A DNA stretch of 64,000 bases from Candidatus Onthovicinus excrementipullorum. Lineage in GTDB: Bacteria > Bacillota > Clostridia > Oscillospirales > Acutalibacteraceae. Below, in pieces: positions 59,420-64,000 of the stretch (the first letter of the stretch is position 1; each line of letters begins with the position of its first letter). The stretch covers positions 41,566-105,565 of the forward strand of contig DVHG01000022.1 of assembly GCA_018712345.1 (NCBI GenBank), written 5' to 3'. The notes beneath the pieces are model-generated. The model worked only from the letters and a program-made list of their open reading frames with translations. It was not told where the DNA came from and did not search any database. The position numbers and the translations under genes were made by a program.

Positions 59420-61573
59420 TCAGCTGCTCCGCTCCGGTGAACAGGTTGCAGTCCGCCCCATCTGCCCAAACGGAAGCTGCTCAAACCCTTCCGGCGGCTG
59501 TGTCAACTGATAGATACCGGCTGATTCAAACGGATTCGCTTTCAGCCGATAGGCGAAATTATTGTAAACCTCGCTGTACTGCTCCACGCGCCTTGCAAAA
59601 TCGCCCATCGTTTTTTTCCGGTTGACTACCACATTGCTTTTCACGGTGCTTCCGGCTGGATTGGCGGCAAAGGCCGGATCATCCGTGTGTTCAAAGTCGT
59701 CCGACAGGGCCGCAAGCTCAGGATAGGCGTTTTCCCAGACCTCGGAGTGGATATCAACCTCCTCCAGGCTCTTCCAGAGCGTTGAATCCGGCGTATTGGC
59801 ATGGGTGAACCAGCCGCCGTCCTCAATCCCGGCGATTGCGCGGTCATCATACTGAATGGGAACCCCGGCGTTTACAATCAGATTATTTTCGATCATCAGA
59901 TCGCGCCCGCCGCCGAGTAAAAATCCACAGCCCGGGATATTGAGCAGGAAGTTGCCATACGCCTGCTGGCCGGAGAGTGCGTCGTCAAAATAAATCCCGC
60001 TGGGTGCAAATTCACCGGAGCCGATGTTGTAAATGCAGTTATAGCGGATCACATTCCCATAGCTGCTCCAGCTGCGGCCCGCGTAGATCGCCCCGGCATC
60101 CGAGGACTCCAGCACGACGTCATGGATTACATTGTACTCAATGATGTGATTATTGCCCGTGTAGGTGATCGCCTCATGGGGAGAGTTATAAATTTCATTG
60201 TGGCTGCATGTGCCTCCCACGCCATTCAGGCTGACAGCCGCCTGATACGTACGGTAGACCTGCGACCAGTCATGGATCAGGTTGTTTGTCGCCACATTCC
60301 CTGAGGACTGCAGGGTTTGCCGGTCTCCGCCGGTGAGGATGAGACCGCCCTTCCCGGTGGCGGTGATCTCATTATCCTCCGCCAGAATGTGCTCCCCCGT
60401 CAGTTCAATGGCATTCTCGCCCACGTTGCGGATGGTGCAGCCGCGGATGGTGATATGATTCCCGCTGCCTTTGATCGCACTCGCCCGTGTGCCGGTAAAG
60501 GTGATGCCGTCAAAGGTGACGTTCTCCGCGCCGTCAATCGTCACAAGATTTTCTGTCTCCAGAGAGAGTTCAACAGTCTGCTGCTCAAATCCCGCAGGCG
60601 GGATAAAATAGAGCTTGAGGCCGTCGCGGTCGATATACCACTCGCCCTCCTGATCGAGCTCCTCGAACACATTGAAAAAGTAATAGGGAGCCCCCTCTTT
60701 AAAGCCATAGACGCTGGCATACTCGGTGGTAATCGTGTTATCCCCGACCGAGGCGAGCGGCGTGGTGGAATCCGCCCAGTCGTACTGGAAGTAGCCAAAC
60801 ATCCAGACATCCGGGCTCTGCGCCCAGGATTTGACCCGCTCAATGACATCGGCGGGCGCTTCAAAGGTGCCGCCGCGCGGGAACTTCATCGTCTCCCAGC
60901 CGGCGTTGGTCTGTGTTCCCGCGCTCGTGTAAACTTCACGGGAATCGCCGTTATCGACAATCTTGCCCGTGTACAGATACTCGCCCGTGTTCGGGTAGCG
61001 GGAGAGCGTCATGCGCTTGCCGTTGCAGAACAGCTCACAGTAGAGACTGCCGGATGCATCATACTTTTCCGCCGTATTGTACTGACCAAAGGCGCGCACC
61101 TGACCGATCCGATCCGCCGTGACGCCGTACCCGCTCAGGTCCAGCACGCGGATATCCCCCTCATACGGCTGGAAATCGGCTGCATGGAGCGTAAGGCCGC
61201 CGTTGAAAACGGCCTCATTCTCCGCGTAAAAGGTGATGCCGCTGTCCGCCTGGGTCAGCGTGATCGCGGAGACATTGTACTCGCCGTCCACGAGAAAAAT
61301 CACCTTTTCCTCCTTGTTCAGCGACCGCGCCAGCTCGACGGCCCGCTGCGGGGTGCGCACCGGTGCTTCCGCCGTTCCGGGATTGGCGTCATCCCCATCC
61401 GGAGCGACAAAGACATCGCCCTGCTTTACCTCGCGCTCCCGCTGCTCCGGGACACTCAGGTTCACCGGCGCGGGCTGTGGATCGTCCATCTGATCCTGCG
61501 GTGTACAGGCGGCAAGAGCCGCAGTCAGGCATGCGGGTAAAATCAGGCAGAGTGCTTTTTTTAATCTGTTCAT
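59420..61573 (-). CDS. Right-handed beta-helix lipoprotein, probable glycan-active enzyme
   Basis: A 717-residue lipoprotein (LTAALAACTPQD, Cys near 23). FVAPDGDDANPGTAEAPVRTPQRAVELAR (about 55-83, in part) is the opening typical of secreted parallel-beta-helix enzymes (pectate-lyase-like, GH141/GH120-like), and residues about 350-600 show repeated NxI/NxV turns (NVTFDGITFTGT, HILAEDNEITATG, NHIIEYNVIHDVV, NVIRYNCIYNIG). Exact activity cannot be assigned. Its ATG overlaps the upstream gene's stop by four bases. Confidence 0.82.
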   Translation of the reverse strand: MNRLKKALCLILPACLTAALAACTPQDQMDDPQPAPVNLSVPEQREREVKQGDVFVAPDGDDANPGTAEAPVRTPQRAVELARSLNKEEKVIFLVDGEYNVSAITLTQADSGITFYAENEAVFNGGLTLHAADFQPYEGDIRVLDLSGYGVTADRIGQVRAFGQYNTAEKYDASGSLYCELFCNGKRMTLSRYPNTGEYLYTGKIVDNGDSREVYTSAGTQTNAGWETMKFPRGGTFEAPADVIERVKSWAQSPDVWMFGYFQYDWADSTTPLASVGDNTITTEYASVYGFKEGAPYYFFNVFEELDQEGEWYIDRDGLKLYFIPPAGFEQQTVELSLETENLVTIDGAENVTFDGITFTGTRASAIKGSGNHITIRGCTIRNVGENAIELTGEHILAEDNEITATGKGGLILTGGDRQTLQSSGNVATNNLIHDWSQVYRTYQAAVSLNGVGGTCSHNEIYNSPHEAITYTGNNHIIEYNVIHDVVLESSDAGAIYAGRSWSSYGNVIRYNCIYNIGSGEFAPSGIYFDDALSGQQAYGNFLLNIPGCGFLLGGGRDLMIENNLIVNAGVPIQYDDRAIAGIEDGGWFTHANTPDSTLWKSLEEVDIHSEVWENAYPELAALSDDFEHTDDPAFAANPAGSTVKSNVVVNRKKTMGDFARRVEQYSEVYNNFAYRLKANPFESAGIYQLTQPPEGFEQLPFGQMGRTATCSPERSS

Positions 61574-63639
61574 TCTTCACCCTCCTCGGCCGGGCAAGCC
61601 GATGTGATCTCAAAATGGAACCGGGCATTTTCCTCATACCAGAGCGGGAAATTCGTCCCCCATACATTATCATATAGGACATAGGTAATCCCCTGACGCC
61701 CGGCATCTTCAAACCGGTTATCAAACTCCAGAATCTTCCCGCGCCCGATGGAGAGCAGCGGCGCATGGCGGTTCGTCCACCGGAAGCGTCCGCCCGCAGT
61801 GTTCAGCTCCATCTCCTGTACGGCGTGCAGGTTCCGTCCGCCCATGGAAACAACTGAAGCAGGATCAATCCACTCCCCCAGCTTGCGCAGGCGAATGCCA
61901 CCCGCCGCCGGGAAAAGATGCAGGAAAACGGCCTCCGTCAGCCTGTTGGCATCCTTCCCAAACCATGCGGTGTCGAATTGCAGCCCCGCCGGACTGAGGC
62001 GGTAGATCAGCTGAATGATGCGCGGCGCGCCCTGATCTTCACACAGGCCGGGCTCACACGCCAGATCCACACCGATACAGACTTCATCCGTTCCCCGCCC
62101 ATGGCAGACAGCCCTGCGCACCGTGTACGGGAAACGCCCGACGCGATACTTCCCGCGCACGTACTTCAGCAGTGGGCGCGCAAAGTCCGGTACGGACCAG
62201 CCGAAGGTCTCCTTATAATTGCGGGTATAGTGCGTCAGCCAGAAATCATAATCCGAGTCGGAATAGGAACGGTACTCAAATATGGGCTCCTCGTTCTCAC
62301 GGATTACCGGCTGCCCGTTATAAGTCAGCGCGCCGATCCCTCCGTATTGATTCAGGCGGAAGGTCCAGCCCCCGCAATGGCACGGCGCGTACGGATCCTG
62401 TGCTCCGGACAGCGTTTCCGGTGCTGCGGGCCGCAGCCATGCGAGCGCCTGATTGGCCTCCTGCCGGTGGGCGGTTGAAAGCGCGGCCACGGCCTGATCC
62501 AGATAGGCGCGCTGCTCCGCCCAGCTCTTCTCAATGACACTGTAGGAGCCGCGGCGGTAGCCGCCGATCCTGCGGTTCCACAGGGTCAGAAGATTGTGCG
62601 GAAAATCGCGGAGCGGGTGGCTGATCCGCACCCGATCTGCCTGCCGAGCCCGCTGGAAATCCGTTTTTAAATAATGCTCATAATCCGCAAAGAATTTTTT
62701 CACATCCATGCCGCAGGTGTGTTCGGCCACGCAGAGCAGGGAATCCGTGAACGCGACATACTCCTTGCTGCCCCTCTGAAGCGAGCCGTCCATCAGCCAC
62801 CTGCCCTTGAGCGCCATAAGCTCCCGCAATGCGGCAGATTTATACGGATCCGACGCACTGCCGTGAATCCATGTGTCGCCGATCTCCCCTTCCAATACGG
62901 GCAGATGCTCCCGCCTTGCCCAAATGGCCTCGGCAAAATGGTCCAGCGTCCCCGCCGACACTTCATAGCCGGGGAATTCCTGCTGGATTTTGGCGAGTTT
63001 TTCCACAACCCGCGCGGGTTCCGGCGCCCCGTGATTATCATGCGTGTGGTCAAAATAGAGCACTTCCTCGATCAGATCACAGCGAAACTCCCCGCCGTAA
63101 TCGCCGGAGTACACCACGACCACCTCATCCGTCCCGCTGCGCCACCGGAAGCACGGCGGAACCTCCGGCACAGCCGATGCCCCATTTACACCGATGTGCA
63201 GCATTTTGATGCCATGGCGCGCGAGCAGATGGACCAGGCCGCGTGTGTGTCCCGGTACATCCGTCATTTTGGCTGCAACTGTTTTACGCCCGCGCAGCAC
63301 ATCCAGCCGGTCCACAATGGAGAGGCCGTAATCCAACGTATCTTCATCCATCAGCTCCGTATGCGTTGTAAACGGCAGCGCGTGCGGAACAACATCTCCT
63401 CTTTTGAGTGCGGCGAGCAGGCGCTCCTGCTGTGTGGGCGTGCCGTGTTCCAACGCCTCCTTGAAAATCCAGGAGCCCGTGGTCCAGATAAAGTTTTTCT
63501 GTTCCGGCGTGTTGACCTGCTCCGCGAGCTCAATCGCGTTTGGGATAAAAGTATCCAGATACATCCGGTAGACGTTCTCCGCATAGTCCGTAAAACCGAG
63601 ATCCAGATGTGTTTTGGAGACAACGATGACTTTTTTCAT
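61570..63639 (-). CDS. DUF5054 / GH38-like glycoside hydrolase
   Basis: A 689-residue cytosolic protein. KTHLDLGFTD (H11, D13) and KMTDVPGHTRGL (D127) mirror the metal-binding HxD and nucleophile Asp of GH38-type alpha-mannosidases, and TTGSWIFKEAL fits the same domain. The C-terminal half is a beta-rich domain. DUF5054 proteins occur in glycan-utilisation loci; the substrate is unknown. Start codon ATG preceded by GGAGGGATTTT. Middle gene of a three-gene operon. Confidence 0.82.
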   Translation of the reverse strand: MKKVIVVSKTHLDLGFTDYAENVYRMYLDTFIPNAIELAEQVNTPEQKNFIWTTGSWIFKEALEHGTPTQQERLLAALKRGDVVPHALPFTTHTELMDEDTLDYGLSIVDRLDVLRGRKTVAAKMTDVPGHTRGLVHLLARHGIKMLHIGVNGASAVPEVPPCFRWRSGTDEVVVVYSGDYGGEFRCDLIEEVLYFDHTHDNHGAPEPARVVEKLAKIQQEFPGYEVSAGTLDHFAEAIWARREHLPVLEGEIGDTWIHGSASDPYKSAALRELMALKGRWLMDGSLQRGSKEYVAFTDSLLCVAEHTCGMDVKKFFADYEHYLKTDFQRARQADRVRISHPLRDFPHNLLTLWNRRIGGYRRGSYSVIEKSWAEQRAYLDQAVAALSTAHRQEANQALAWLRPAAPETLSGAQDPYAPCHCGGWTFRLNQYGGIGALTYNGQPVIRENEEPIFEYRSYSDSDYDFWLTHYTRNYKETFGWSVPDFARPLLKYVRGKYRVGRFPYTVRRAVCHGRGTDEVCIGVDLACEPGLCEDQGAPRIIQLIYRLSPAGLQFDTAWFGKDANRLTEAVFLHLFPAAGGIRLRKLGEWIDPASVVSMGGRNLHAVQEMELNTAGGRFRWTNRHAPLLSIGRGKILEFDNRFEDAGRQGITYVLYDNVWGTNFPLWYEENARFHFEITSACPAEEGEE

Positions 63640-63699
63640 AAAATCCCTCCTCTGCCGGCAGGACCGGAATTTATATCACCCGCCACAAATGCCCGCGGA

Positions 63700-64000
63700 T
63701 CACCCGAGATCGTGATGATCGGTGATCTCTACGACCGGTTTGTCGCAGTGCTCCAGCTCCAGCACTACAATCTCGTTTTCCTCTTTCAGAAGTGCGCCCG
63801 GCAGATAGAGCGTCTTCTGCGGACCTTTTTTCCAGTACCGTCCCAGATTGAAGCCGTTGATGTAGACCACGCCCTTAGTAAACCCGTCCAGCCGTACAAA
63901 GCTCTCCGCCTGGGAATTTGCCTTGAATTTCCCGCGGAAGAAGATTGGATACTTGGCCGCGCCGCGCGTAAAATCGAGCTTTTCGATATTGTCAAGCGGG
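63700..64000 (-). CDS. Beta-galactosidase (GH35-like), C-terminal end only
   Basis: The last 99 residues of a protein cut by the window edge: FVRLDGFTKGVVYINGFNLGRYWKKGPQKTLYLP (in part) and NEIVVLELE are the galactose-binding jelly-roll end typical of GH35 beta-galactosidases. The catalytic barrel is outside the window. It ends 60 bp before the DUF5054 gene, in the same operon. Confidence 0.78.
   Translation of the reverse strand, partial: PLDNIEKLDFTRGAAKYPIFFRGKFKANSQAESFVRLDGFTKGVVYINGFNLGRYWKKGPQKTLYLPGALLKEENEIVVLELEHCDKPVVEITDHHDLG

Noticed and set aside
60317..61540. 407-codon plus-strand open frame
   Set aside because: Antisense shadow of the beta-helix lipoprotein gene.

Overview
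The window comes from a chromosome of a moderately GC-rich, spore-forming, anaerobic Firmicute, most likely a gut Clostridia of the Oscillospiraceae/Ruminococcaceae type. Reasons: strong AGGAGG ribosome sites and TTGACA/TATAAT promoters; a SpoIVFA/SpoIVFB-like pair; the rplS-lepB-rbgA-rnhB gene order; many flavodoxin, 4Fe-4S and aldo/keto reductase genes; a BceRS-BceAB-type module; and intergenic palindromic repeats with the GTCGCCGTAAGGCGAC core that I associate with this family. No rRNA, tRNA, CRISPR array, transposase or phage gene was seen. Genus assignment is inference.

Layout. 1-14.6 kb is housekeeping: threonine synthase (cut by the window edge), an APH-fold kinase, a minus-strand run rplS - two signal peptidases - rbgA - rnhB - yraN - M19 dipeptidase, a SpoIVFA/FB-like protease pair, cysK, a YgjP-like metallopeptidase, a CoA-disulfide-reductase/rhodanese, a GH18-type protein, thioredoxin and a Crp/Fnr regulator. 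14.7-30.2 kb is a redox and detoxification island of 17 minus-strand genes (aldo/keto reductases, zinc and iron alcohol dehydrogenases, flavodoxins, FMN reductases, EFR1 ferredoxin, esterase lipoproteins, MATE exporter and a LysR regulator). Three of its promoters share an unusually well conserved 26-bp element fused to a TTCTGT -35 box, so it looks like one regulon. 30.5-36.9 kb holds an alpha/beta hydrolase, a second LysR regulator and a MarR-heterodimeric ABC exporter operon with a visible operator. 36.9-39.2 kb is a pair of ferredoxin-type aldo/keto reductases under a 19-bp-spacer MerR-type promoter. 39.3-43.9 kb is the BceRS-BceAB-like unit.

43.9-51.5 kb carries a GH31 glycosidase, a MATE transporter, a GPH-type sugar transporter with a long charged coiled-coil tail, and a Dabb protein. 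51.6-51.95 kb contains a compact candidate type I toxin-antitoxin locus that is too short for ordinary gene calling: a 21-residue hydrophobic peptide with a consensus promoter, convergent with a candidate small RNA. 52-55.9 kb is a 1297-residue thioester/SpaA-repeat adhesin with a VPDTG sorting signal. 55.9-59.1 kb is repeat-rich and holds a lipoprotein and two paralogous small helical proteins of unknown function with identical leader geometry. 59.4-64 kb is a glycan-degradation operon: beta-helix lipoprotein, DUF5054/GH38-like enzyme and the end of a GH35-like beta-galactosidase.

The strongest candidates for undescribed biology are the three-promoter LysR regulon, the small peptide/antisense RNA locus, and the paralogous small-protein pair in the repeat region. 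All coordinates and motifs were read by eye; no database search was run.
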